Below, piece by piece: positions 47,831 to 56,428 of a stretch of 64,000 nt of DNA. Positions within the stretch are counted from its first letter, which is position 1, and the number at the start of each line of letters is the position of its first letter. Origin of the DNA: Streptomyces sp. NBC_01485 (GTDB taxonomy: Bacteria; Actinomycetota; Actinomycetes; Streptomycetales; Streptomycetaceae); assembly GCF_036227125.1 (NCBI RefSeq), contig NZ_CP109435.1, positions 5,642,001-5,706,000 of the forward strand, read 5' to 3'. The position numbers and the translations under genes are program-made. Under the pieces are notes generated by a model, which had not been told where the DNA came from, ran no database searches, and was given only the letters and a program-made list of their open reading frames with translations.

Positions 47831-49275
47831 CGCGCCGTCCCCCGTTCCTGCTGCGCCGGCCGCAGTCGCAGCGCGCGCCGGGCGCGCAAATACCCCACCG
47901 GCCCATAGAGCATGCCGCGCCGCTGGAGCCGGGACAGCCGCCCGGGCCAGGCGTGCGCCCGGTCGTCGTGCCCGCCGGGCGCGCCCCCCGCACGCGCCTC
48001 CGCCCCGGCTCCCGCCCCCACGCCTCGGGCCTCCGCTTCCCGACTCGCCGTCAGCCTTCGCGCGTACGCCAGTCCCCTGGGCAGTCGGGCCAGGAACGCG
48101 GGCAGCAGGCCGGGGCGGTTGACGAGGATCGCGGTGAGGTAGGCGGTGAGGCCGGCGCCGTAGCCGTACGCCTGGGTCTCCAGGTCCTGCCAGGTCTCCC
48201 GGTGGTGGTGCCAGACCAGCGCGTGCGGGGTGTAGTGCAGCCGGTGGCCCTCGGCGAGGACGCGGACGAACCCGTAGAGGTCGTCGCCGCCCCGCGCGCG
48301 CGTGCCCGCACCCGTCGCCGGGTCGAAGCCGCCGACCGCCCGCAGCACCTCCGTACGGAAGGCCATGCTCGCGCCGGAGCCGAAGCGGCCCGCGGTGAAG
48401 GGGAACAGCGGCTCGTCGGCGGGCGGGTCCAGTGGGTCGTACGTGCGTGCCGTGAAGCCCTTGGCGAAACCGCCGTGGCTCTCCAGGAGGACCTGGGCGG
48501 GCGTGCGCAGCCGGGCCGGGAGGATGAGGCCGGTGGCGCAGCCGAGGCGGGGGTCCGCGGTGAAGGGCGCGGTGAGTTCCGTGAGCCAGCGCGGGTCCGC
48601 CACGACGTCGTCGTCCGTGAAGGCGATCACCTCGCCGTGCGCGACCGCGACGCCCCTGTTGTGCGCGACGGCGAGACCGGGCACCGGCTCGGTCACGTAC
48701 CGCACGCGCTCGGCGTACTTGTGCTCGACGAGGTCCCGGGTCGCGTCCGTCACGGGCGCGTTGTCGACGACGACGATCTCGAAGTCCGGGTGGTCCTGGG
48801 CGAGGAGCGAGTCGAGGGCGTGGGCGAGCAGCGCGGCGCGTTCGCGGGTGGCGATCACGACGGTGGTGGACGGTACGGGCGTCGGGCCGGGCGGCGGGTC
48901 GGGTACCGGGTCTGACGTCTGGCCTGGTGCCGGGCCTGGTGGTGGACCGGGCAGGTGGACGGGCCCTGTCGAAGCGTGTCCGCGGGCGGCGAGGCCCACC
49001 AGGAACGTCTTCGGATCGGCGCCCTCCGGTACCTGCGCGAGCAGCGTCCCGACCGGCCGCCCACCCCGCCTGACCAGCACGAACACCGGTCCGTGCGTGA
49101 CGGGCCGGCTGCCCGGACCGGGTCTGAGCACGCCACCCCCGTCCAGACTCCCGTCCAGACCCCCGTCCAGTTCGAGGTCGAGGTCGAGCTCGGCGACCTG
49201 CACCGGCCGGATCTCCAGGAACCTCTGTATCTCCCGCCGTACGGTCTCCTGCTGCACAGCTCTTGCGCGGAACAT
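47827..49275 (-). CDS. Family 2 glycosyltransferase
   Basis: The 482-residue protein has an N-terminal region of about 110 residues with EVRR-type helical and acidic segments, a Pro-rich linker (about 115-150), and a GT2 domain: TTVVIATRERAALLAHALDS, FEIVVVDNAP, the DxD-type motif AFTDDDVVADP, and RGGDDLYGFVRVLAEGHRLHY. It lacks membrane helices and the Q-x-x-R-W motif, so it is probably a single-addition enzyme. The C-terminal tail is basic. ATG 49275 follows AAGGGGGG; an upstream in-frame extension lacks such a site. The next gene on this strand ends 41 bp upstream. Confidence 0.9.
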   Translation of the reverse strand: MFRARAVQQETVRREIQRFLEIRPVQVAELDLDLELDGGLDGSLDGGGVLRPGPGSRPVTHGPVFVLVRRGGRPVGTLLAQVPEGADPKTFLVGLAARGHASTGPVHLPGPPPGPAPGQTSDPVPDPPPGPTPVPSTTVVIATRERAALLAHALDSLLAQDHPDFEIVVVDNAPVTDATRDLVEHKYAERVRYVTEPVPGLAVAHNRGVAVAHGEVIAFTDDDVVADPRWLTELTAPFTADPRLGCATGLILPARLRTPAQVLLESHGGFAKGFTARTYDPLDPPADEPLFPFTAGRFGSGASMAFRTEVLRAVGGFDPATGAGTRARGGDDLYGFVRVLAEGHRLHYTPHALVWHHHRETWQDLETQAYGYGAGLTAYLTAILVNRPGLLPAFLARLPRGLAYARRLTASREAEARGVGAGAGAEARAGGAPGGHDDRAHAWPGRLSRLQRRGMLYGPVGYLRARRALRLRPAQQERGTAR

Positions 49276-49316
49276 GAACCCCCCTTGTCTCATGACCGTG
49301 CCGACCGGCGATCCCG

Positions 49317-50453
49317 TCACGGCCGGCGCAGGCGGCCCGCGCCCTTCAGCGTCCGTGCGGCCGCCGCGGCGAGCCCCGGCCGGTTGCGCACGAAGTGGTG
49401 CGCGCGGCGGGACGGTTCGCGGCTGAGCCAGTAGAGCGCGGCGCCCGCCCCCGGACGGGTCCACGCCCCCTCGTACACGGGGATCTCCCCTGTCTTCAGC
49501 GAGTCCTTGTACTCGGCCGCGCCCCGCCCCAGGTCGAGCAGGCCGATGCCCTCGGCGGCGGCCGACTCGGCCATCCGCAGATGCAGCACCAGGCCGGGCG
49601 AGAACTTCGCGAACTCCGGTTCGTACGACGGGAACCAGCAGGCCAGGACGGTCGACGAACGCAGTCCGAAGTGCGCGGCGATCGGCTGCTCACCGGCGTA
49701 CAGGACGGACAGTGTGCCGGCGCACTCCGGCGCGCGCGTCTCGGCGAGCGCCGCCACGAGCCGGGTGATCCACTCCTGGGCGAACCGGTCCCGGCGGCCG
49801 GTCCTGCGGTACTGCCCGGACTTCCACGCCATGAGCGTGCGCAGCGCGGCCGGGTCGCGTTCGTCGAACACGAACCGCAGCTCCCCGACCTGACGGCCGA
49901 GCTTGCGCTCCTTGGCGAGCGTCGTCTTCAGGAACTTCGGCGACTGGGCGCGCAGTACCGACTCGTAGGTCTCGTAACCCTTTTCGACGTCGATGACATA
50001 GGAGGTGTACTCCTCGGCCGCGTGCGGGACGAACAGCCCTTGTTCCGCCTCCAGGTTGTCGAAGGCGAAGCTCGACAGCGAGCACGCCCGCATCAGTTCG
50101 GCGGCGTTCAGCCCGAGACCCGGGGCCAGCACCGCGCCCTGCGCGTCCGAGACGCCGTACGCGAGGGCCTGGCCCTGGCCGAGCCGGCCCCGCTCATGGG
50201 GCAGGAAGCCGACCGGCTCACGCCCCTCGTACACCACCGCCACCCGCGCGCGGGGCCGCACGAGCCCCACGGCGTCGGTGAACTCCGGTTCCATGAAGGG
50301 GTTTCGCGGAAGCGTCGACGCGGCACGCAGCGCGCGCCACCGCTCCCTCTCCCCCTCGCCGAGGTCTTCCGGCCTCAGCACACGAATGCGCCCACTGCTC
50401 AACCTGACCCCCCGATCAAGTCCCCCCTGGACACCTGGACGGTACCGCTCCAT
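49317..50453 (-). CDS. CelD/BcsL-type GNAT acyltransferase
   Basis: The 378-residue protein has two GNAT-like halves of the Acetyltransf_6 (CelD/BcsL) group, related in fold to FemAB. Visible features are RNPFMEPEFTDAVG, VVYEGREPVGFLPHERG, SPKFLKTTLAKERKLGR and the C-terminal acyl-CoA or substrate region GLLDLGRGAAEYKDSLKTGE. Members are frequent in polysaccharide loci and acylate sugars or transfer amino acids. It is the first gene of the leftward glycan operon. ATG 50453 is used here, but its ribosome site is poor; a TTG at about 50402 behind GGGGGTCAGG is a serious alternative. Confidence 0.87.
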   Translation of the reverse strand: MERYRPGVQGGLDRGVRLSSGRIRVLRPEDLGEGERERWRALRAASTLPRNPFMEPEFTDAVGLVRPRARVAVVYEGREPVGFLPHERGRLGQGQALAYGVSDAQGAVLAPGLGLNAAELMRACSLSSFAFDNLEAEQGLFVPHAAEEYTSYVIDVEKGYETYESVLRAQSPKFLKTTLAKERKLGRQVGELRFVFDERDPAALRTLMAWKSGQYRRTGRRDRFAQEWITRLVAALAETRAPECAGTLSVLYAGEQPIAAHFGLRSSTVLACWFPSYEPEFAKFSPGLVLHLRMAESAAAEGIGLLDLGRGAAEYKDSLKTGEIPVYEGAWTRPGAGAALYWLSREPSRRAHHFVRNRPGLAAAAARTLKGAGRLRRP

Positions 50454-50639
50454 CAGGGCGTGGCGGTAGGTAGCGTGGCATGTTGTTGCCAACCGGTGCA
50501 GAGGCCTTTAACCGTCCGCTACCCGGCGATGCGTCAGAAAGCCGTTTCTTTTAAAGGGGAGTTGGCAGAACCGGGCAGCACCCGGTCGTCGTTCGGTGCG
50601 CGTCGAACCCGGGGGCTGCGGGATCCGTATTCTCTGATC
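50454..50639. promoter_or_regulatory. Divergent promoter region of the glycan operon and HAD gene
   Basis: This 186-bp gap is the only place where the leftward glycan operon can have its first promoter. It contains TTGTTGCCAAC near 50481 and CTTTTAAAGGGG near 50549, the latter an AT-rich dyad unusual for this GC background. No firm -10/-35 pair can be assigned. Confidence 0.35.
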
Positions 50640-51542
50640 ATGGCCGCACCCACCGCATATGCCGCACGCACCCGGTACTCCCCGTACTCCCTCATCGCCA
50701 CCGACCTGGACGGAACGCTGCTCCGCGGCGACGACACCTTCTCCGACCGGTCGCTCGACGCGCTCGCGCGGGTGGCGCACGCGGGCGCACGCCACCTCGT
50801 GGTGACGGGCCGGCCGGCCCCGCGGGTACGACCGCTGCTCGACCGCCTGCACAGCAGGGGGCTCGCGGTGTGCGGACAGGGCGCGCAGTTGTACGACGCC
50901 GGCGCGGACCGTCTGCTGTGGTCGGTCACCCTGGACCGGGAACTGGCGGAGACCGCGCTCGGCAAGATCGAGGCGGAGGTGGGGCAGCTGTACGCGGCCG
51001 TCGACCAGGACGGCGTCGACGGGCTGACGCTCATCGAGCCGGGCTACCGGATGCCGCACCCGACCCTGCCCGCCCTGCGCGTCGAGCGGCGCGACGACCT
51101 GTGGTGCGAGCCGATCAGCAAGGTGCTGCTGCGCCATCCCACCCTGTCCGACGACGAGTTGGCGGCGACGGCCCGCTCGGCGGTCGGCTCGCTCGCCACG
51201 GTGACCATGTCGGGTCCCGGCACGGTCGAGTTGCAGCCCTGCGGGATCACCAAGGCGACGGGCCTGGCGCTGGCGGCCGAACACCTGGGCCTGCGGGCCG
51301 AGGACACCATCGCCTTCGGGGACATGCCCAACGACATCCCGATGTTCGACTGGGCCGCGCGCGGAGTCGCGATGGCCAACGCCCACCCCGAACTCAAGGC
51401 GGTGGCCGACGAGGTGACGACGTCGAACGAGGACGACGGCGTGGCCGTCGTCCTCGAAAGACTGTTTCCGCAGGACCCCGTTGGACCCTCTAGGACCCGT
51501 AGTACCCGTGGACCCCTAGAGACTGACCTCAACGCCCCGTAA
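50640..51542 (+). CDS. HAD-superfamily phosphatase (Cof type)
   Basis: The 300-residue protein has the HAD motifs: I, LIATDLDGTLL; II, HLVVTGRPAPR; III, the Lys in GITKATGLALAAEHLG; and IV, AFGDMPNDIPMFDWA. The cap between motifs II and III is of the Cof (C2b) type. Such enzymes dephosphorylate sugar phosphates, flavin intermediates and similar metabolites; the substrate cannot be predicted. The C-terminal 20 residues (RTRSTRGPLETD) are encoded by short repeats. ATG 50640 (MAAPTAYAAR) is the likely start. The stop is 10 bp from the convergent transglycosylase gene. Confidence 0.92.
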   Translation: MAAPTAYAARTRYSPYSLIATDLDGTLLRGDDTFSDRSLDALARVAHAGARHLVVTGRPAPRVRPLLDRLHSRGLAVCGQGAQLYDAGADRLLWSVTLDRELAETALGKIEAEVGQLYAAVDQDGVDGLTLIEPGYRMPHPTLPALRVERRDDLWCEPISKVLLRHPTLSDDELAATARSAVGSLATVTMSGPGTVELQPCGITKATGLALAAEHLGLRAEDTIAFGDMPNDIPMFDWAARGVAMANAHPELKAVADEVTTSNEDDGVAVVLERLFPQDPVGPSRTRSTRGPLETDLNAP

Positions 51543-51551
51543 GGGGGACTG

Positions 51552-52034
51552 TCAGTACGCGCCGAAGACGTTGTCGATCGAGCCGTACCGGGCGGCCGCG
51601 TAGTTGCAGGCCGCGGTGATGTTCGCGACCGGGTCGTACGAGTTCCACGACGTGCCGGAGACGTGGTAGGCGTTGAAGGTCGGGTCGATCACCTGGAGCA
51701 GGCCCTTGGACGGGATGCCCGCGGCCGCGTTGGAGTCCCAGAGGTTGATGGCGTTGGGGTTGCCCGAGGACTCGCGGATGACGTTGCGGTAGATGCCGTT
51801 GTACGACCCCGGGATCCCGTGCTGCGCCATGACCTGGAGGGACGCGCGGATCCAGCCGTCGAGGTTGTTGGCGTAGCCGAGGCTGGTCGCGGTGGCGACG
51901 GTCGGGGTCGCCGCGGAGGCGCTGGTCGCTCCGATGATCGGGAGGGCGAGCACGGCCGCGCCGGCGGCGGCGGCGGTGAGCGTGCGGACGAGACGGGTAC
52001 GCCGGTTGCGGCGCGGCTGAGCGACAGCGGACAT
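51552..52034 (-). CDS. Secreted SLT-fold transglycosylase under riboswitch control
   Basis: The 160-residue secreted protein has a signal peptide (MSAVAQPRRNRRTRLVRTL, then a hydrophobic stretch to SASAA, about 38). The SLT/lysozyme-like domain has catalytic Glu in NVIRESSGNPNAINLWDSNA and the supporting SKGLLQVIDPTFNAYH and NITAACNYAAARYGS segments. It should cut the glycan strands of peptidoglycan. ATG 52034 follows GAGAGG. The leader is a clear ydaO-type riboswitch, so expression should fall when cyclic di-AMP is high. Compact single-domain transglycosylases of this size with the same leader are common in actinomycetes. Confidence 0.93.
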   Translation of the reverse strand: MSAVAQPRRNRRTRLVRTLTAAAAGAAVLALPIIGATSASAATPTVATATSLGYANNLDGWIRASLQVMAQHGIPGSYNGIYRNVIRESSGNPNAINLWDSNAAAGIPSKGLLQVIDPTFNAYHVSGTSWNSYDPVANITAACNYAAARYGSIDNVFGAY

Positions 52035-52047
52035 GACGAAGTTCCTC

Positions 52048-52205
52048 TCCGGCGCCTGCGAGGTGAGCTGTCGGGTTCGGGCGGGAGCTGCCCGGCCGCG
52101 TCCTGACGGACGCGACTTCACCCCGAGCCGTACCGGTATGTCTGAAGCATCCGGTTTGGCGACTTACCTGGTTCCCCCGCTCCTGCCGTGCGGTTCTCTC
52201 GGAGG
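52048..52205 (-). promoter_or_regulatory. ydaO-type cyclic di-AMP riboswitch
   Basis: On the - strand the leader carries the conserved ydaO blocks in order: ACGGCAGGAGCGGGGGAACC (about 52170-52189), CUCGGGGUGAAG (about 52115-52126), GAACCCGACAGCU (about 52067-52079) and CACCUCGCAGGCG (about 52053-52065). A variable GC-rich stem (52087-52110) fits the usual extra helix. The last block ends about 16 nt before the ATG, close to the ribosome site. In streptomycetes this class binds c-di-AMP and switches off wall-hydrolase genes such as rpfA. The 5' boundary is approximate. Confidence 0.92.
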
Positions 52206-52209
52206 GTGA

Positions 52210-52740
52210 CGGGCGGCGGCAGGATTCGGCGTTCCGCCCGACAGGTCGGGAACGTATGCGACGGCACATGTCCGGAACAAGTGGCGAATTCACAGATCAA
52301 CCCTATTGACCTCTGTCTGTGGCCTATGGGGTGCTTGATCCTTTGTGTGCGCAAAGCGCCAACTTGCTTGGGGTTGCGGGGGATGCGGGGGATCGGCGGG
52401 GTTGCGGGCCGGAGCCGGGTCGCCGTGGCGAGTGAGCCAACTCACCGACGTTCGCAAGAGTGGCAAATCGGACATTAATCCGAACTCGTACCGAAAGGAA
52501 CGTCGAGGGGCTGGGTGTGTCGGTAACCGACATAAATCATTACTTCTGGGTAACTCTATAAATATCTGTTCATACGTACTGATCAGAAACATAACGGGCG
52601 TGATCCGATACCGCCGGGCCTGTAACCGTGGGGGCTATCGGTGATCGAAACGTGACCGGATACGCTGACTTGAGTGGTGGCAGAGACCTATCGACAAACC
52701 GCGTAATCGCCAGTGGACACCAGCAGACAGGAGACCCCTC
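52210..52740. promoter_or_regulatory. Divergent region with an AT-rich island before the polyprenyl synthase gene
   Basis: No gene is visible in these 530 bp. The left end holds the promoter of the riboswitch transcript. From 52519 to about 52600 the DNA is unusually AT-rich for this genome, with the dyad GTCGGT-A-ACCGAC (52519-52531), repeated GGTAAC, and TATAAATA at 52557-52564, a possible promoter. TACGCT at about 52662 may be the -10 of the polyprenyl synthase. The island could be an operator region or foreign DNA remnant. Confidence 0.5.
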
Positions 52741-53751
52741 GTGACCGTCGTCGGGCCGTTCGGGCTGAGCGTGCGGGACCAGGCTCTGGAAGCCGATGTC
52801 CAGGCCGGATTGGCGGCTGTCGAGGAAGGCTTGCTCGAGGCCACCAAGAGTGAGGTCCCGTTCATCACGGAGGCCGCCCAGCATCTCGTGCGGGCGGGCG
52901 GGAAGCGGTTCCGGCCCCTGCTCGTGGCCCTCGCGGCGCAGTTCGGTGACCCGTACGCGCCGGGCATCGTGCCGTCGGCCGTGGTCGTCGAGCTCACCCA
53001 CCTGGCCACTCTGTACCACGACGACGTGATGGACGAGGCAGCCGTGCGCCGCGGGGTGCCCAGCGCCAACGCACGCTGGGGGAACTCGGTCGCCGTCCTC
53101 ACGGGTGACTTCCTCTTCGCGCGCGCCTCCCACATCCTGGCCGACCTCGGGCCGGAGGCGGTGCGGGTGCAGGCGGAGGCGTTCGAGCGGCTGGTCACCG
53201 GGCAGATCCTGGAGACGGCCGGGCCGACGGACGGGCGCGACCCGGTCGAGCACTACCTCGACGTGCTCGCCGGCAAGACGGGCTCGCTGGTGGCGGTGGC
53301 CTGCCGGTTCGGGGCGATGATGTCGGGCGCCGACGAGACGGTCGTCGACGTGCTGACGCAGTACGGCGAGCGGCTGGGCGTCGCCTTCCAGCTCGCGGAC
53401 GACGTCCTGGACATCGCGTCCGACTCGCACGAGTCGGGCAAGACGCCCGGCACGGACCTTCGCGAGGGCGTTCCCACGCTGCCCGTGCTGCGGCTGCGGG
53501 AGCGGGCGGCGCGGTTGTCGTTGCCCGAGGACATCGCGCTGTGCGAGCTGCTGGACTCCGACCTCAGTGACGACGACCGGCTCGCCGAGGCCCTGGAGGC
53601 GCTCCGGGCCCACCCGGCGCTGGAGCAGGCCCGCCGCGACACCGTGCGGTACGCGAAGGACGCGCGGTCCGCGCTGGCGCCGCTGCGGGAGTGCGACGCG
53701 AAGGCGGCGCTGCTGGAACTCTGCGACGCGGTGGTCCACCGAGCCGGCTGA
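52741..53751 (+). CDS. Long-chain polyprenyl diphosphate synthase (probable menaquinone tail)
   Basis: The 336-residue trans-isoprenyl synthase has both Asp-rich motifs: HDDVMDE in LATLYHDDVMDEAAVRRG (about 92-98) and QLADDVLDIASD (about 217-228), plus GGKRFRPLLV and the GKTGSLVAVACRFGA helix. The short side chains before the first motif (A-T-L-Y) favour a long product. Streptomycetes mainly make MK-9, so a nonaprenyl synthase is expected, though heptaprenyl or octaprenyl is possible. The start is GTG 52741. The same gene family clusters with menG and menJ in mycobacteria, supporting a menaquinone role. Confidence 0.93.
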   Translation: MTVVGPFGLSVRDQALEADVQAGLAAVEEGLLEATKSEVPFITEAAQHLVRAGGKRFRPLLVALAAQFGDPYAPGIVPSAVVVELTHLATLYHDDVMDEAAVRRGVPSANARWGNSVAVLTGDFLFARASHILADLGPEAVRVQAEAFERLVTGQILETAGPTDGRDPVEHYLDVLAGKTGSLVAVACRFGAMMSGADETVVDVLTQYGERLGVAFQLADDVLDIASDSHESGKTPGTDLREGVPTLPVLRLRERAARLSLPEDIALCELLDSDLSDDDRLAEALEALRAHPALEQARRDTVRYAKDARSALAPLRECDAKAALLELCDAVVHRAG

Positions 53752-54100
53752 CCCCCTCCGCTCCGGAACGTCCACCGCCTTCTCCGGAACGTCCTCCACC
53801 CCGGAACGCCCTCCACCCGGAAACCCCTACGGGTTCGAACCCCCGCTCGTCGGAACCTCCGCTTGTCGGAACCCCCGTTCGTCGGTACCCCTACGGGTTG
53901 GATGCCGCCTCACCGCCTTCGTGTCATACCCCAGGCGTACACGGAGTTGGCTCCCCGGTCTGACGCTTTTCCGTGTGCGATTTGGTCAGATGGGAACCAC
54001 GGAAAACATCACTCCTCACCGATTCGGGTGAGAATGGCGGCTTGGGGTGGGACGTTCAGCGGTATGACCGGCCGCCGCCGACGACGGAGGTAAGGCACAC
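53752..54100. repeat. 349-bp gap with two short tandem arrays
   Basis: No gene is seen. CCGGAACG recurs at about 53763, 53783 and 53800 within a longer irregular unit. A 16-bp unit (GCTCGTCGGAACCTCC) occurs three times at 53845-53892. CCCCTACGGG occurs twice, at 53824 and 53888, flanking that array. The right end (53930-54100) must hold the promoter of the LolA-like gene, and GGAGGTAAGG just before 54101 is its ribosome site. Confidence 0.7.
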
Positions 54101-55393
54101 ATGGCACCGAAGGCAACCGACGACACCATGACCGGCGGGGAGCCGAACGGCGGGACGTTCGACGGCGGGGAGGCCAAGGATCTGCGCGCCGGGCGGCGCA
54201 AGGCCGTGCGGTACGTCGTCCCGGTCACCGTGATCGGTGTCGCGGCGGCGACGATCGGGCTGGTCCCCGCGCTCGCCGACTCCGGCGACCCCGACCTGCC
54301 GAAGATCACCGCGCAGCAACTCCTCGACAAGATCGCCGCTTCGGACGTACAGCAGTTGTCCGGCACGGTGAAGATCACCACCGATCTCGGGCTGCCCGAC
54401 CTCGGCGGGCTGGAGAGCGGTCTCCTTTCCGGCGCCGCACAGCAGGGCGGTGACGGTTCGTCCGCCGACCCGTCCGCCAAGCTCACCGAACTCGCCTCCG
54501 GCACGCACACCCTGCGCGTCGCCGCCGACGGCCCCGACAAGCAGAAGCTCTCGCTGCTGGAGAACGCGGCCGAGTACAGCGTCATCCACAACGGCAAGAA
54601 CGTGTGGGGGTACGACAGCGCCTCCAACGAGGTCTATCACTCCACCGTCGACGAGAGCTCCAAGAAGGGCGAGACGGAGACCCCCGTTCCGGCCACGCCC
54701 AAGGACCTCACCGAGGACGCCCTGAAGGCGGTCGACGACACGACCTCCGTGACCGTCGACGGCACCGTCCATGTCGCCGGCCGCGACGCCTACAAGCTGC
54801 TGGTCAAGCCGAAGCAGTCCGGTTCCACGGTCGGCGCGATCAGCGTGGCCGTGGACGCGAAGACGGGCCTGCCGCTGAAGTTCACGCTGACCCCCGCGAG
54901 CGGCGGCGCCGCCGTCGTGGACGTCGGCTTCACCGAGGTCAGCTTCGCCAAGCCCGCCGCCTCCACCTTCGACTTCACCGCCCCCAAGGGCGCGAAGGTC
55001 ACCGAGGGCGACGCGGCCGACAAGGGCGACGCGGGAAGCGGCAAGTGGGACAAGGAGGGTGCGACGGAGAAGACGCCGCAGCACTCCGACCCGTCCGGCG
55101 ACGACTTCGCGCAGGGCTTCGGCGGCGCCGACGGTCTGAACGTCCTCGGCGAGGGCTGGACCTCCGTCGCCACCTTCGACACCGGCGGCGAGGGCGTGCC
55201 CTCAGGCTCCGCGGCCGGCGGAGAGATCGGCGGCTTCCTCGGCTCCCTCGGCGACAAGGTGAGCGGCAAGTTCGGCTCCGGGACCGTCTTCTCCACACGC
55301 CTGATCAACGCCCTGATCACGGACGACGGCAAGGTCTACGTCGGCGCGGTCACCAAGGACGCCCTGGTGAAGGCGGCGAACGCGGCGAAGTAG
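54101..55393 (+). CDS. LolA-like (DUF2092-type) secreted or membrane-anchored protein
   Basis: The 430-residue protein has one N-terminal hydrophobic segment (about 38-60, YVVPVTVIGVAAATIGLVPA), which may be an anchor or uncleaved signal, then an extracellular beta-rich domain of the LolA/LppX-like fold: ITAQQLLDKIAASDVQQLSG, GTHTLRVAADGPDKQKLSLL and WGYDSASNEVYH. The fold carries hydrophobic molecules. In Gram-positive bacteria such proteins are thought to bind lipids or act as sigma-factor sensors. It is followed 36 bp later by an ABC exporter, which suggests that the exporter hands it a lipid or that it guards the envelope. ATG 54101 follows GGAGG. Confidence 0.82.
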   Translation: MAPKATDDTMTGGEPNGGTFDGGEAKDLRAGRRKAVRYVVPVTVIGVAAATIGLVPALADSGDPDLPKITAQQLLDKIAASDVQQLSGTVKITTDLGLPDLGGLESGLLSGAAQQGGDGSSADPSAKLTELASGTHTLRVAADGPDKQKLSLLENAAEYSVIHNGKNVWGYDSASNEVYHSTVDESSKKGETETPVPATPKDLTEDALKAVDDTTSVTVDGTVHVAGRDAYKLLVKPKQSGSTVGAISVAVDAKTGLPLKFTLTPASGGAAVVDVGFTEVSFAKPAASTFDFTAPKGAKVTEGDAADKGDAGSGKWDKEGATEKTPQHSDPSGDDFAQGFGGADGLNVLGEGWTSVATFDTGGEGVPSGSAAGGEIGGFLGSLGDKVSGKFGSGTVFSTRLINALITDDGKVYVGAVTKDALVKAANAAK

Positions 55394-55429
55394 GCAGTTG
55401 AGGCAAGGGTTCGGGAGATCGGGGAGCGG

Positions 55430-56428
55430 ATGGGGGCGGGGATGGAGGCGGGGGAGCCGGTGGCGGAACCGGCGCGGGAGCCCATGGACGACGGAACCGT
55501 CATCCACACCCGCGCCCTCACCAAGCGCTTCCGCGGCGGACAACTCGCCGTCGACGGTCTCGACCTGACCGTCCCGGCGGGCAGTGTCTTCGGCTTCCTC
55601 GGTCCCAACGGCTCCGGTAAGACCACCACCATCCGCATGCTGATGGGGCTCATCGAACCCACGGCCGGCTCGGCCCGCGTCCTGGGGCAACCCATGCCGC
55701 GGGCCGCGCGCACCGTACTGCCGCACGTCGGGGCCCTCATCGAGGGACCCGCCCTCTACGGCTTCCTCTCCGGCCGCGACAACCTGCTCCGCTACGACGC
55801 CGCCGACCCGACCGCCGACCCGCGCACCCGGCGTGCGCGGGTCGCGGCGACGCTGGAGCGGGTGGGGCTGACGGCCGCCGCCGGCAAGAAGGCGAAGGCG
55901 TACTCGCTCGGCATGAAACAGCGCCTGGGCCTCGCCGCCGCCCTTCTCCAGCCCCGCCGCCTGCTCGTCCTCGACGAGCCGACCAACGGCCTGGATCCGC
56001 AGGGCATGCGCGAAATCCGTTCGCTGATCCGGGAGTTGGCCGCGGAGGGCACCACCGTCTTCCTCTCCTCGCACCTGCTCGACGAGATCGAGCAGGTATG
56101 CACGCACGCGGCGGTGATGGCGCAGGGCCGGCTGATCGTCCAGGGCTCGGTGGCGGACCTCGCGGCGGGGACCCGCGGCCGGCTGGTCGTGACGACCCCG
56201 GACCCGGCGGACGCGGCCCGGGTGCTGAAGGAGCAGGGCGCGGGCGACGTCGTCACGGGCGAGGACCACGTGAGCGCCGAGGCGCCGCCTCCGGAGCGCG
56301 ATCTCGCCGACCTGAACGCCGCGTTGGTGACAGCGGGCGTCCGCGTTCGCGGCTTCACCGTCGAACGGGCCTCCCTGGAGGACGCGTTCGTGGCGCTCAC
56401 GGGGGAGGGATTCGATGTCGCAGGCTGA
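55430..56428 (+). CDS. ABC transporter ATP-binding protein (DrrA-like)
   Basis: The 332-residue nucleotide-binding subunit has Walker A GPNGSGKTTTIRML, Q-loop region HVGALIEGPALYG, signature YSLGMKQRLGLAAAL, Walker B LLVLDEPTNGLD and switch His in SSHLLDEIEQ. The ending (VERASLEDAFVALTGE) is that of DrrA/CcmA-type exporters of antibiotics or lipids. ATG 55430 gives an extra acidic leader of about 20 residues; ATG at codon 5 or 19 is possible. It overlaps the permease gene by 14 bp. Confidence 0.93.
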   Translation: MGAGMEAGEPVAEPAREPMDDGTVIHTRALTKRFRGGQLAVDGLDLTVPAGSVFGFLGPNGSGKTTTIRMLMGLIEPTAGSARVLGQPMPRAARTVLPHVGALIEGPALYGFLSGRDNLLRYDAADPTADPRTRRARVAATLERVGLTAAAGKKAKAYSLGMKQRLGLAAALLQPRRLLVLDEPTNGLDPQGMREIRSLIRELAAEGTTVFLSSHLLDEIEQVCTHAAVMAQGRLIVQGSVADLAAGTRGRLVVTTPDPADAARVLKEQGAGDVVTGEDHVSAEAPPPERDLADLNAALVTAGVRVRGFTVERASLEDAFVALTGEGFDVAG

